The translations under genes were made by a program, and so were the position numbers. From assembly GCF_050947875.1 (NCBI RefSeq), contig NC_134572.1, positions 156,013,105-156,077,104 on the forward strand: a DNA stretch of 64,000 nucleotides, given 5' to 3'. The notes under the pieces are model-generated. The model was not told the DNA's origin. It searched no databases and saw only the letters and a list, made by a program, of their open reading frames with translations. Below, one piece after another: positions 1 to 10,573 of the stretch; position 1 is the stretch's first letter, and every line of letters begins with the position of its first letter. This stretch comes from Dermacentor variabilis (lineage: Eukaryota > Arthropoda > Arachnida > Ixodida > Ixodidae).

Positions 1-790
1 ACCGTAGGATTGTCGTAGTGATAAAAAGGTAGGACAGTGTTGAGCGTCTACCCAGAAGGCCGAGCATACAGAAGGGAGAAAGGGCTGTAGCCGGTTGTCT
101 CGTGCTTGGCGGCGTTGTAAGCGTAATAAACGGTAGAACTTCATCGCAATTCTCGTGATGGGACGCAACATGGAAAGCATTTTGGTGATTGTTCGGTTAG
201 TGCGCTCAGTGAGGCCGTTCGTTTGCGGATGACACGGCGTCGAGTGTCTGAGGTGCGAGTTTCATAACCGCACAAGCTCTTCCACGATATCCGCCGTGAA
301 TTGACGTCCGCGGTCGCTTATGTTAACACCGGGTGGCCCATGTCGTAGAACAATAGTGTGAAGTAAGAAAAGCGACACATCGGTGGCAGTGGCTGATGGT
401 ATAGCTGCCGTCTCGCAATAGCGTGTGAAATAGTCGGCGCAGAATATTATCCAGCGGTTCCCCTTAGATGACTTTGGAAAAGGCCCTAACAGATAAATTA
501 TAACTTGCCAATAGGATGAGCTAGGAGGCGGGACAGGTTGAAGGAGACCAAATGGAGCAGTGGTTGGGCGTTTCCGACGTTGGCACTGTATGCAGCTGGC
601 GACATACAACTCAACCGAATGTCGCATCCGAGACCAGTAAACGCGTTCTTGAATGCGATAAAGGGTGCGCACAGTGCCTAGGTGACCGGAGGTGGGGTCA
701 TCGTGCATAGCCTGAAGGATTGCTGGCCGGAGACGCTCCGGCACCAGTACAAGGAAGCGTGCACGCGTGCTTGAGTAGTTCCTTTTGTAC
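1..790 (-). pseudogene. E1 integrase (partial, runs off the window)
   Basis: The minus strand encodes a Ty3-type integrase, the enzyme that joins retrotransposon cDNA to the genome. Visible in order: the zinc-binding part with HLG and CIQCQRRK, the first catalytic Asp in CADYFTRY, the second in ISDRGRQF, and near 200-240 the segment HPQTNGLTERTNRT that carries the catalytic Glu. The reading frame is open from 888 to 262 and then shifts; the part towards position 1 (YNAAKHETTGYSPF) is in another frame. The usual GPF segment reads LLGPF here. The C-terminal part lies outside the window. Confidence 0.85.
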
Positions 791-1265
791 GAGAGCGCGT
801 CCGTTAGACAGTAGCTGCTTGCTGCACTTGAATGGGCAAAAGAGTGGCTCCAATTTGCTGTCTGTCCGTTGTTCTGCTTTGAATGCATCGATATCTCGAA
901 AAGCGCATGTCAGAGAAGCGACGAGGTGATGAAAATCATCTGCGTCGCAGTCCGCCGTGGTAAGCGGCATACGGGAAAGGCAGTCGGCGTCAGCACGTTT
1001 TCGGCCACTCTTGTAGGGAACAGTCAAGTTATATTCCTGCAACCTCAACGCCCAGCGCGCAAGGCGACAACAAGGGTCGCGAAGGTTCACGAGCCAGCAC
1101 AGGGAATGGTGGTCTGTGACGACTAGCAATGGGCGTCCGTACAAGTACGAGCGAAATCGCTGACAGCAAAGATTACAGCGAGGCATTCTTGCTCTATCAC
1201 CGTGTAATTTCGTTCAAGTTTGTTTAAAGAGCGGCTTGCATAAGCAATCACGTGCTGACGGTCCT
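698..1265 (-). pseudogene. E1 RNase H, 3' part
   Basis: Minus-strand translation gives the Ty3 RNase H signature: [17 protein letters not shown], then [12 protein letters not shown], then [11 protein letters not shown] and the tail [17 protein letters not shown] that precedes integrase in these elements. RNase H degrades the RNA of the RNA/DNA hybrid during reverse transcription. The N-terminal part ([16 protein letters not shown]) lies 4.7 kb away at about 5,945-6,010 because the LINE is inserted between. The two RNase H halves therefore come from one gene. A frame change occurs near 1,186. Confidence 0.85.
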
Positions 1266-1267
1266 CA

Positions 1268-1712
1268 TCAGAGTGGTTCGGCAGAGTGGTTCAGAGTGGT
1301 TCGGCAGCCGTGTCAACAGAACGACGTTCTAAAACCACCGTTTTTTCACTGCTGCAGGGTTTACTAGCATGGTGTGGCTACAAGAGGTGACGAAGAGAGA
1401 CAAGTACACTAGCGCGTAGGCGTACTTAGTCAACCGTGGTTCCCTAATAGGCCGTTTCCAGCGCGGCAGGGCCTTCTGCGTACCCATATAAGCAGCACGG
1501 CTTCTCCGCGATTCATCAGAGTGGTTCGGCAGCCGTGTCAACAGCACGACGTGCTAAAACCACCGTTTTTTTACCGCTGGAGCTGGGCCAACAGCCATTT
1601 TTTGCTGTTTCTATTTAGAATATTGCGGCTGCTGAACTGCTCTCCGTTGCCGTATTACACCTTGTTCGATGTGCGCTGTTCGTTGATGTATAGGTCATAT
1701 TTCGCTTTGCAT
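1268..1712 (+). promoter_or_regulatory. LINE 5' region with a 225-bp-spaced repeated unit
   Basis: The segment starting TCAGAGTGGTTCGGCAGCCG occurs at 1,291 and again at 1,516, a spacing of 225 bases. The shared stretch covers about 60 bases and includes a run of T. A shorter partial copy starts at 1,268. The unit between contains CATATAAG near 1,482. Repeated 5' units are known in other LINE families as promoter monomers, and the CAGAGT start resembles an arthropod initiator. The promoter role is inference; the repeat is seen directly. Confidence 0.55.
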
Positions 1713-2537
1713 CATGGCAGCTGGAAAGAGTGACGCTTTCGAATAATTCACTAAGTCTATTGGAGACAAACCACCTCGATCTATAAAGGAGGTTGTTAAC
1801 GCTATTGTGGAAATGACCACGAAATTTGCGGAAGTTTTGTCAGAAGTAAAAGCAGAAATGAAAAATTTCAAACGATCAAACAACAGCATAAAATCAGAGT
1901 GAAATCAGTTGCAGCTTCAATGGGCTTTATCAATAGTAACCTTCAAGAGTTCAAGCAAGAAATTGTAAACCTTCGACACGAACTTTCTCAGGTGCAAAAG
2001 AAATCCTGATTTGTCAAACAGAAAACAAGCGGCTGGACAAAGAACTTAAAGAAACACGACGGCAACTGAATAAATTGAAAAAGTACAGTCCTAGAAATAA
2101 TCTTGAATTGAAAGGTACCCCCTGCACTGAAAATTAAGTTCTTGACGAAACAATGCAAAAGATTTCAACTTTCTTGAACGTTTATCTTGTTGATGGAGAC
2201 ATTGATGACATTAATCGTGTGCGCACAAAAAGGGTGATGGACCAGCCAATGTCATTGTCAGGTTTAATGCGCGCCGAAAGCGTGACATCATCCTACAAGC
2301 AGCAAGAAATAAAGACCAACAACAGCAATGCTTGGCGCAGAAAAATCTGAACCGCTGTACGTGAATGAACATCTATGCCCAAAATATAAGGCGCTACTCG
2401 GCAAGGCCGTCCAAATGAAGCGAGAGCAAAAGTGGAAATTTGCCTGGGTATCGGATGGCAAACTACTTATGCGGAAGACAGATAATTCTAGGGTCATCAG
2501 TCTTACAAGTGAAGAATATTTAGCCCAAATAGTGTGA
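1713..2537 (+). pseudogene. LINE ORF1 protein, broken
   Basis: ORF1 of CR1/L2-type LINEs encodes a nucleic-acid-binding chaperone. Starting at MAAGKSDAFE (1,713) the frame meets a stop almost at once. It continues as a charged, heptad-like region (about 1,775-2,090: AIVEMTTKFAEVLSEVKAEM and later LKETRRQLNKLKK), then an RNA-recognition-like segment (YSPRNNLELKG) and a C-terminal part from 2,328 to 2,537. That part contains LYVNEHLCPKYKALLGKA, RKTDNSRVISLTSEEYL and matches the baculovirus FP-protein-like domain seen in such ORF1 proteins. At least four frame changes or stops are present. It ends about 100 bases before the endonuclease. Confidence 0.7.
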
Positions 2538-2640
2538 TTCCGTATATTTGGGTAGCCTAAATGATAAATTCTTTAAATCAAGATGGCTTACACTCAAAGC
2601 AAATATAAGAACTTTGTTTGAACAAAAATGACACCATTTT

Positions 2641-3562
2641 TCATTGTAACATACGCAGTTTAAGAAAAAACGTGCACCTCTTGACCTCATTTTTGTCGGT
2701 GCATAATTTCCTGTATGACGTCATTGCAACAAGAGAAACTTGACTTTTGAATGATGAAATCGTACGTATGCCAGGGTACAGATTAATATCCCGCCCTCGT
2801 GTGTCACGTTATCGTGGGGGCGGTGTCGCCCTTCTTGTGAGAAATACGCTCGACTTTACAATACTGCATTCGATTACTTTCTCTTCCTGCTATATTGAAG
2901 TACTGTTTGTGAAAATAGAAGCCGGTTATATCGTAGGTGTGGTCTATCGACCTCCCAACGCCAGCCTTGGCAGTATTCTTGATAAAGTGGAATCAATTTT
3001 ATCTTGATTACGAAACTGCCAAGCTACGCAGGTTGTAATCGTTGGTGACGTGAACATTAATATATTAAATTCAATACACAAGGATTATTCTTATCTCGTT
3101 AAATAGTTTAATTTCTGAAATTTGATATGTCAACCGACGCCTGTAACAAGCACTACGGCTACACTAATAGATCACGCATTGATGAACAGGGAGTCTGGAA
3201 TTCATAGTGGAGTGTACAGTCCACCTCTTTCCGACAATTTGTCTATCTTCATGGCATTTAACAGCCAAAGTGTAAAGAATAAGGATGACGGGAGACCTAT
3301 AATTAGATTAGATTATAGGAAGCTCAGAGATAAAATCCATGAGGCCGACTTTGAACAAGTGTACAATGATAATGTACACATAGACTTTCCCAATTTTATT
3401 AGCTTAATTAGCGATTTGATGAATAAGTGTAGCAGTACATATACTGGAAATTCTTCTAATCAGCCTATCTGTTCATGGATGACGGCACAAATTTTGGAAA
3501 TACTTAAAACAAAAGAATGGTGGTATAACAAATTGAGGCATAATAGGAGTAATGCTTACTAA
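2641..3562 (+). pseudogene. LINE endonuclease domain, broken
   Basis: The apurinic-type endonuclease nicks the target DNA to prime reverse transcription. Visible motifs: CNIRSLRKN (about 2,645), a degenerate TRET in place of TET, GGGVALLV, VVYRPPN, the GDVN motif at about 3,042, and SDNLSIF near 3,230. The last is the usual SDH motif, so the catalytic His reads Asn here. Stops at about 2,748 and 3,007 break the frame; the longest open parts are 2,747-3,007 and 3,122-3,562. The linker that follows (WMTAQILEILKTKEWWYNKLR) is normal for this LINE group. Confidence 0.8.
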
Positions 3563-5393
3563 TTAGGTCAGTTTAGGACATTTGGCAACAGAGCGGTGTC
3601 AATGATGAGGGTCCGAAAGAGATATTTTAATTCGAAACGTATCAGTCAAGCTGCCGGCGACTCCAAACAACTGTGGTGATTAGTAAACGAGGTTACTGGT
3701 AAAAAGACAAAAAAGTGTGTTTATCCTCCCACTGTCGATGCGGACACTGTCGAAGACTTCAACACGTATTTTACTACTGTAGGTCCAGCACTAGCCGCTC
3801 AACTACCACAGCTATATAGTGAAGCTCCTCCCGCTCCTAACCCACTAGTAAATTCGTTTATTCTAGAAGAGATAGAGCTCAGAGACATCGTTTCAAACGT
3901 AATACACCAAACAATAAAGCGTCAGGACCCGACGGCATTTCTGTAAGGGTGTTAAAGGAAAATATTGATATATTAGGCCAAGTTTTGTGTCGAATCTTTA
4001 ATCACTCTATTACTCAAGCAATATATCCAAATTCTCTAAAAATTGCCAAAGTCATTCGAATCCATAATGAAGGTGATTCGTCTGACCCTTCAAACTATAG
4101 ACCAATCTCTGTTGTAAGTATAATCAATACTGTTTTTGAAAAAAATTTTGTCGAATCGGATGAAAGTATTCATTGATAAGTACAATGTACTCTGCCATCA
4201 GTAATATGGCTTCAGACTTCGTTTCTCAACAGCTACTGCAGTCTTCACGTCAACGCAAAAGATAAATATGTATTTACAACTAAATAAACTAATAGCTGTC
4301 CTCTTTTCAGATTTGAAGAAAGCCTTCGATACAGTGAATCATTCCATCTTATTGGACTAACTCAAACATTGTGGGCTTCGAGGCAAAGTATTTGACTTTT
4401 TATCAAATTATATGCACGATCAATCTCAGGGCGTCAAAATCAATAACATAACTTCTTCAAAACGAAATATTGTTGCTGGAGTCCCTCAAGGCTCCGTATT
4501 AGGTCCGCTTCTTTTTTCTTTGTATATAAATGACCTGCAACAAATTATAGACTCTGCAGAAATATTGATGTATGCAGACGACACATGTATTATAGTAACT
4601 GCGGATAATATTGCAGAATTTAGTCATAAGGTAAATGTAGAGTTAAATAGAATTTCCGACTGGCTCTCGGCTAACAAATTAACAATTAACACAAAGAAAA
4701 CAATGTATGTTGTTTTTCAGTCACGCTTCAAAATTGTAGATACTACGCCTTTAAACATACATATAAATAGCATCCCATTGGATCAGACAAGTTCTTACAA
4801 ATACCTTGGGGTAATTTTTTATAAGCACCTGCAATAGGAAGGTCAAATAAAGAGTGTCTGCTCTAGAATGTCATCTGGTTGCTAGGGCTTAATTCTAGCC
4901 CGCGAGTATTTTGACACCTACGTTTTACGACTTATGTATTTTGCTTTTATTGAAAGTCAGTTAAAGTATTGCATTGGTCTCGTGGGGATGGGCGTATAAA
5001 ACCATATTAAATCCGATTATTACGCTACAAAGACGCGCAATTAGCATTATGTCTTATTCTAAGAATTACGATCACACAGCCCAACTATTCCACGAATATC
5101 GCATATTACCATTCGACTATTTACGTCAACAGAGCATTTCATTGTGTGTTTATAGGGTTATTAGATTCAACCACCCATTCAGCTCATCCATATTTTACTC
5201 GCGTTCACGATGTACAAGAAATCTAACTGCCGGTCATTTTAATCTCGCACCATGTAGCAATATATACGGAGAGCGTATGCAACAGTTCACAGCCATTGAA
5301 ACCTGGAACGGACTCCCAGAGGGAGTCATTAATTCCTCGAACTTCCCTAGTGGCCTGAAACAATATTTTATTTCTTTGTCCAAGACAGAGTAA
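3563..5393 (+). pseudogene. LINE reverse transcriptase and C-terminal domain, broken
   Basis: Motifs in order: SGPDGIS near 3,925, YRPISV (4,104), FSDLKKAFDTVNH (about 4,306-4,350), GVPQGSVLGPLLF (4,480), MYADD (YADD at 4,571-4,582), KLTINTKKT, and YKYLGV. The catalytic Asp pair of YADD is intact. Beyond 4,974 the C-terminal region (QRRAISIMSYSKNYDHTA, TWNGLPEGVINSSNFPSGLKQYF) is the helix-rich tail typical of CR1/L2 elements. Stops and frameshifts near 3,562, 3,945, 4,176, 4,360, 4,837 and 4,970 make it non-coding. It ends with TAA at about 5,393. Confidence 0.85.
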
Positions 5394-5930
5394 ATAATCT
5401 ATTTCTTGATAGATCTGTACAAACAAGAATTATATTATTTAGACTATTCTCTGATCATTCTATGTAATTTGTATGACGTGATTGTGTTGTTTGTTATGCA
5501 TTGGAATGTCTTATTGCTCTGGTTTTTCTTATTATGTGTGTATTGAAGTTCATCAATTTTATGCTTTATCAACCAGTTCACTACTAATCGATATTGCCTG
5601 CAATATTTTGTGGGATACGTAAAAGAAATTGACATCATAGTACACATTTTTACATTGCGATATGTATTCTCCTGTATTTGAACTGTGCCCCTTACACTGT
5701 TATTTGGTACTCTGCTGTATTCACTTCCTTTTAGTTGACTTGTGAATCAACAACCAACACCTTTTGTGTATACAGTTACTGTTGCTCTTTTTTTAATCCT
5801 GCTATGCTAGGATTTCCTTTATATTTTTCTTATCGGACCTTCACTAAGCCTTCGGCTACAGGTCCGACAAGTGATTGTTACTTGTGTATACTAACCTGGA
5901 AAAAATAAACATCTTTCTTTCTTTGTTTAC
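5394..5930 (+). other. LINE 3' untranslated region and tail
   Basis: No ORF. AT-rich, ending in ACTAAGCCTTCGGCTACAGG, a polyadenylation-like AATAAA at about 5,904, and a short pyrimidine tail CTTTCTTTCTTTG. E1 sequence resumes immediately after. Confidence 0.65.
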
Positions 5931-5934
5931 AAAA

Positions 5935-6870
5935 ATAACGCTGCACCAAGACGGCACCCAGACCGACGGCACTAGCGTCTGTGTGGATTTCTGTCGGCGC
6001 AGTAGGATTGAAGTGGCGAAGGATATGTCGGAAGGTAAGCAGGAACTTCAACTGGACGAAATGCAGACTCGCACTCGGGTGTCCACTCAAAGCGTGCGTC
6101 TTTAAGCAGCACATTTGTCAGAGGATAAGCCACGTCAGCAAAACCAGGAATAAATCGGCGAAGGTAAGAGCAAAGGCCCAGAAAACTACGAAGTTGCTTC
6201 ACTGACTGAGCTGCACTGAATGCCTCAACAGCTGCCGTCTTGAGGGGATCAGGCCAGATACCGTCTTTGTCAACAATATGACCCAGCACTAGGCTTTGAC
6301 GGTTACCAAAGTTAAATTTTTTGGAGTTCAGAACCAGGCCAGCGTTTTTGATGCAGCCGAGGACAATATCAAGGCGGTTATTTTGCTCATTGAATGTGCG
6401 CCCGAATATAATAACGTCGCCAAGATAGCACATACAGATGTTCCATTTTAACCCACGCAGAATGGTGTCCATGAAGCTTTCAAAGGTTGCTGGAGTGTTG
6501 CACAACCCAAATGGCATCACATTGAATTCGAATAATTCATGCGGGGTTATGAAGGCTGTTTTCTCCTTGTCTGCCGGTTGTATCGGCTCTGCCAATATCC
6601 TGAGCGCAGGCTTATTGAAGAAAAACGAGAGGCCGAATGAAGGCAATCAATCGCATCATCAATCTGTGGCAGCGGGTAGACATCCTTCTTAGTCACGGCA
6701 TTTAATCTTCGATAATCAACGTAAAATCTCCAGTTACCGTCTTTTTTTCTGACGAGTATGACCGATGCTGCGCAAGGACTCGAGGATTCTTGTATTATCG
6801 CATTTTTCATCATGTCACTTACTTGTTCCCCGATTATCTTGCGCTCCTTAGGTGACATGCGATAATGCTT
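5935..6870 (-). pseudogene. E1 reverse transcriptase and N-terminal RNase H
   Basis: Minus-strand reading from 6,858: IIGEQVSDMMKNAIIQESSSP, VRKKDGNWRF, DYRRLNAVTKKDVYPLPQ, then FNVMPFGLCNTPATFE, ICMCYLGDVIIF, and LGHIVDKDGI. These are the successive RT motifs of Ty3/gypsy pol. The catalytic box reads YLGD (6,416-6,427) where active elements have YLDD, so the first Asp of the pair is lost. A frameshift lies between 6,547 and 6,646. The RNase H start [16 protein letters not shown] is at about 5,945-6,010 just before the LINE. Confidence 0.85.
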
Positions 6871-7109
6871 TTGCCTGATCGGGCGCGCAGATACCGTACC
6901 GATAGTATGGCGCGTTCGTGACTCGGGAATTCGTGTTCGTGACTCGTGACACTGACAGATGCTTAGGAAGCGTATCCACCAAGGTATGACGCTCCTTTGT
7001 ACTGAGTGACTTGTTTATCATATTATCTCATATCATTTTGTTTGAGAAGTGGCGATGCCCAGCAGGTTAACACGGTGTGTCTGTTAGTACGGCTACGGAC
7101 GAAGACGTG

Positions 7110-7660
7110 TATTCTCTAAAGTACGCGAGTTTCAAGCCGTCTGGAAGCAGGACGGACAAAAACATTCTTCAAAAAATGTAGATGCATTGGCTCTACGGAA
7201 GCATCGAAACTGTCTGGAACTTCACCGCGACATACAACCGGCACGCACACAGAGGTGGACGGGGGCGCAGCAGTATCTGCAGACACACAAAGTTCACCTT
7301 GACTGCAAGTCTCCTCAAAGAGCCCGGACGAAACATGGCCATTGACGCAAACTTCTCCCGTGCGACAATCAACGGTCGCACCACACTGCCGCAAAAAGTC
7401 GATGCCCAAATTGACTTCATGCGTTGATCGGGGATAACTACAAATTTCGTCGCAATAACTCCACCAGCGAAGGATATTTCAGCATGCAGTGCCCATAGAA
7501 ACAGGGCTCAATGACTCGCCGCTCGCTCCACAAAATGTTGCAGCCTGATCCCACCGAAATACAACTTTGCGCCCCAACTAACCTTTAAAACAGAGACTCA
7601 TTACGGATACAATTGCTCCGGTATCCACTAAAGCCATTGTAGGAACACCATCAACAGTAC
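7110..7660 (-). pseudogene. E1 aspartic protease region
   Basis: The retroviral-type aspartic protease processes the Gag-Pol polyprotein. On the minus strand the active-site segment TMALVDTGAIVSVMS is visible, with DTGA intact (codons at 7,614-7,628). A stop follows shortly after (near 7,575). Downstream the flap and end of the domain read LGIDFLRQCGATVDCRTGEVCV (7,340-7,409 region), the common LG-D-FL segment of gypsy proteases. The frame then stays open to 7,116. Between 6,870 and 7,110 is the linker to the RT, without a clear motif. Confidence 0.8.
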
Positions 7661-9085
7661 ACGCACTTTGTTCGTATTCATAGCAACGGCAGGGGGCATT
7701 TCTGTCGATAGCACGTGTCGAGCGACCTCACCCCCATCGGCCGCGCTAGCTAGTTTTCCGGTTGTGAAGGCGAGGCGGGGCAGCGCACTGGCGATGGAGA
7801 TTGACATGGGCGGTGCACGAGAAGTTGGCGGTGGCGTCAAGCTCCTGTCAAATGCCAGCGAGCGGCTCCGAAAGCTTCTCTGCCATCAATCGTTGCCGGG
7901 AGGAACGCCAGCTGATCAAGAGGTGGTGTACGGCTGTTGAGTTGTCCTCATAGGAGGTGTGGTCCTTGTTGAAGACCCAGATTAACCATTCCACGTTGTT
8001 GGGTGACGATCGCGAAAGCTCGCCATGTGGCCCGTGACACCGCATTGGAAACACACCGGCAGATGCCGCAAATTTCGATATTCTTCCATGTTGTCTGGCA
8101 TGTTCCTGTCGACTGCATAGCCAGCAGGTGGGTCACATTCATCATGCCTAGGCATCGGCGCCTTGAGGCACGCGTGCGACGAGGGCGTTGGTCGTAGTCA
8201 TGATCTTGATAGCTTATGGTCCCCCTCGTTTGTGGGGTAGAACTCTATTCGACGGACGCTGAGTGAACCGTGGGTTTCCGTGCGGGCGAAACGGCCGTGT
8301 TTCTCATCTCGTGTGGTAAGTACGCACCAGTAATGCCGCGTGTGCAACAGCACATCTCTTCCCGATGGAGCAACTCTTCGCGAACAATCTGCCGTATTGT
8401 TGATGAAAGGCCAACACACGAGCTCGGGTCTACACTTGGCGCCGTTGTGACATTAGCCAGGCGACCAAACTTCGGTATTATCCGTCGCATCTTCAGCGTC
8501 TGAAAGGTCCTGCATTGGCGAATGACGTCAGACACGGAATCCAAGCTTTCTTTTTGGAATCAAAAAATTGTAGACGCCTTCGGCTATTCCTTTAAACAAA
8601 TGCCCAACTTTGTCATCTTCAGTCATTTGAGATTTGAATATTTAACACAGTTCCAGCACTTCTTCAATATAAGTCGTACAGGTCTCACCGGAAATCTGAG
8701 CTCTTTGCGAAAGCGTCTGTTCAGCGCGTTTTTTTTTTACGCTAGAGTCTCCAAAACACGCTCTGAGCTCCTCGACGAAAAGCTCCCATGAAGTTAGCGT
8801 GTCTTAGTTATTATCATACCAGACGAGCGCTGTGCCGGTAAGGGAAAGCACAACAGTGGAAAACTGTTCGGTCTAGTTGCAACCGTTAGACTGGCTCGCC
8901 CTTCTGTAGTTCGTGAGCCACTCGTCGACATCTTATCCGGCTTTCCTTCCGAAAGTGATTGACACCCGGTTGTATTGTCACGGAACACCAGGTGCTGGCC
9001 ATGAAGTCGCGTCAGATCCTTCGGGAATCTGGCAAGCGTAATCAGGCATGTCAGGTGAGGGTGGCAGAAGTCCGGCATGTCGACG
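7661..9085 (-). pseudogene. E1 gag with damaged zinc knuckle
   Basis: Gag builds the particle and binds the RNA. Minus-strand pieces in different frames: EQFSTVVLSLTGTALVWYDN near 8,810-8,880, LKMRRIIPKFGRLANVTT near 8,430-8,490, TIRQIVREEL near 8,380, and a CX2CX4HX4C zinc knuckle at 8,012-8,053 that begins CFQCGVTGHMASF but has Arg in place of the last Cys. The start MPDF at 9,078 is a plausible initiation site. At least four frame changes are present. Confidence 0.75.
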
Positions 9086-9137
9086 GCTTCGGCGAAGTTG
9101 TAGCAGCGTAGGCTCCGTGGTTACGAGGTGTACCCCG

Positions 9138-9345
9138 CACCGTCCACAAATCTGTTAAAAGCACGGGGAAAAGGGGTTTATTTAGGTGTCCGAGAGCCCG
9201 AACGGCAGGCTACGAAGGCTGCTGCACATTCCTCGTTCTCCTGTTCCCTTCTCTTCTTGATCCCCGCGTCCCTTTTACGCGCTTGGACGTAGCATACCTC
9301 TTCTGACAGACAAAGCCCACTGGGCGAGTTAACTAGCTTGTCGTG
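9138..9345 (-). repeat. E1 5' LTR (approximate)
   Basis: Minus strand: LTR-like sequence with AATAAA near 9,178 and an end in CTTTTAACAGA at about 9,138. A primer-binding-like GTGGACGGTGCGGGGTAC comes next, then gag. The outer end is placed where E2 integrase coding (LLVVPRSL) breaks off, near 9,345. The second LTR is outside the window, so the ends cannot be checked by comparison. Confidence 0.5.
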
Positions 9346-10433
9346 GTGTGCGGCAGGCTTCGAGGTACTACTAATAACCACTGGTGGCCGTAAGAGCTGT
9401 AACTGGGTCAGCGAAGCGGGTTGTCGCGAATGGCGAAATGGAGAACTTGACGGCGTAACAACCGTGTGGTTGTATGCCATGACGGATCAGGAAGGAAGTC
9501 AATGATGGAGGCACTCCAGGGGTCCTTGCGCTGCTCGGAAGCGATGATCTCATTGTCGATGGAAGAAACGTCCAGCTGGGAAACTAAGCAGCAGGCACTG
9601 TCGTCAGGCAAGGGAGAACATGAGAGGGCGCCAGCGTCAGCATGCTGGCGTCCGTTGCGGTAGAGGACGCTGATATCGTAATCCTGCAAGCGAAGTGCCC
9701 AACAGGCGAGATGCCCTGAAGGATCTTTGAATGACGACAGCCAGCACAGTGCAAGGTGGTCTGTGACGGCATCAAATTGGAGACCATAGAAACTGTGCCG
9801 GAGCTTAGCAAGCACCCAGATGATCGCCAGGCACTCTTTTCCCGTGGCGGTGTAATTAGTCTCGGCTTTAGCAAGCGTACGGCTCGCAGAGGTCACCACC
9901 TATTAAGAAAACGCTTGCTTGCGCTACGCTAGGACATCGCCGAGACGAAGACCGCTGGCATCTGTACGTATCCCCAATAGGTGCCGTTTGGTCGTAGATG
10001 CGCAAAATGGGAGACGTCAGCAAACGACAGAGCTTTGCGCACGCTTAGTCGCACTCGGACGACCGCGAATGGATGGGTCCGTTGCTCGCAAGCAACTTCG
10101 TCAGGGGCGATATGACAGAGGCAAAATTACGAACGAAGCGCCTGAAGTAACAACACAGGCCTGCGAAAGTTCGCAGCTCTTTTACGGATGTCGGTTTTGG
10201 GAATTCGGCTACGGCACGAAGTTTGGCTGGATCGGGGAGGACTCCTTCCTTCTAGACGACATAACCTAATATAGTGAGCTGCCACGCTGCAAATCGGCAC
10301 TTCTTTAGCTTGAGTTGTAGGCCAGCACTTCTTAGGCTCGTCAAAATTCGCCCAAGGTGTTGAAGTTGCGTGCTGAAGTCAGCGGCAAAAACAACAACGT
10401 CGTCTAGGTTACATAAATGATGTAGCAAGGAAG
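9346..10433 (-). pseudogene. Gypsy element E2: end of RT, RNase H, start of integrase
   Basis: A fragment of a second Ty3/gypsy pol on the minus strand. From 10,433 down: an RT box reading NLDDVVVFAADF (usual YLDD, so Tyr is lost), LKKCRFAAWQLTILGYVV, then KLRAVAEFPKP, ELRTFAGLCCYFRRFV, RNase H with [45 protein letters not shown], and the integrase start GHQWLLVVPRSL. The only long open frame is 9,408-9,899. It is cut on the left by the E1 LTR and on the right by the E3 LTR. Confidence 0.8.
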
Positions 10434-10573
10434 ATGGACACTGGAGACAATGAAGCAATGCTCTTTATTCCAGAGCCACCCGAGCGCGCGCGTTTATATA
10501 GCTTGTGCAGAGACGTCGCAGGCGTTTTCGAGACGCTAGCGGCGCTTCTGAGACGCTGTTGGGGCGATGTCAC
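10434..10573 (-). repeat. E3 3' LTR (approximate)
   Basis: Minus strand: a purine-rich GGGATGGAACAGCAGG, then TGACATCGCCCC as LTR start, TATATAAACG near 10,492, GGAATAAAGAGC near 10,470 as polyadenylation-like signal, and an end close to 10,434 where E2 RT coding begins. Short, about 140 bases. The matching 5' LTR was not found, so the ends are estimates. Confidence 0.5.

Larger units (their letters stand above)
1268..5930 (+). mobile_element. CR1/L2-like LINE inserted in E1 RNase H
   Basis: A plus-strand non-LTR retrotransposon of nearly full length. It has a repeated 5' region, an ORF1 with a coiled-coil-like stretch and a baculovirus FP-like C-terminal domain, an apurinic-type endonuclease, a reverse transcriptase with MYADD, and a 3' end with AATAAA followed by a short CTTT-type tail. 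The RT is closest by eye to the CR1/L2/Crack group (GVPQGSVLGPLLF, YINDL, SDWLSANKLTINTKKT). All ORFs are broken. No clear target-site duplication is visible; the junctions with E1 are near 1,267 and 5,931. Confidence 0.85.
1..9345 (-). mobile_element. Ty3/gypsy element E1, left end outside the window, split by a LINE
   Basis: Reading the minus strand from 9,345 downwards gives the order LTR, gag, protease, reverse transcriptase, RNase H and integrase, which is the Ty3/gypsy order. The integrase runs off the left edge, so the 3' LTR is not visible. A plus-strand LINE (1,268-5,930) lies inside the RNase H region: the piece before it ends shortly after GLGAVLVQR and the piece after it resumes at RQHVIAYAS. 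Several frameshifts and stops show it is not functional. Its LTR abuts the broken integrase start of E2 at about 9,345, so E1 probably inserted into E2. Boundaries at the LTR are approximate. Confidence 0.85.
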
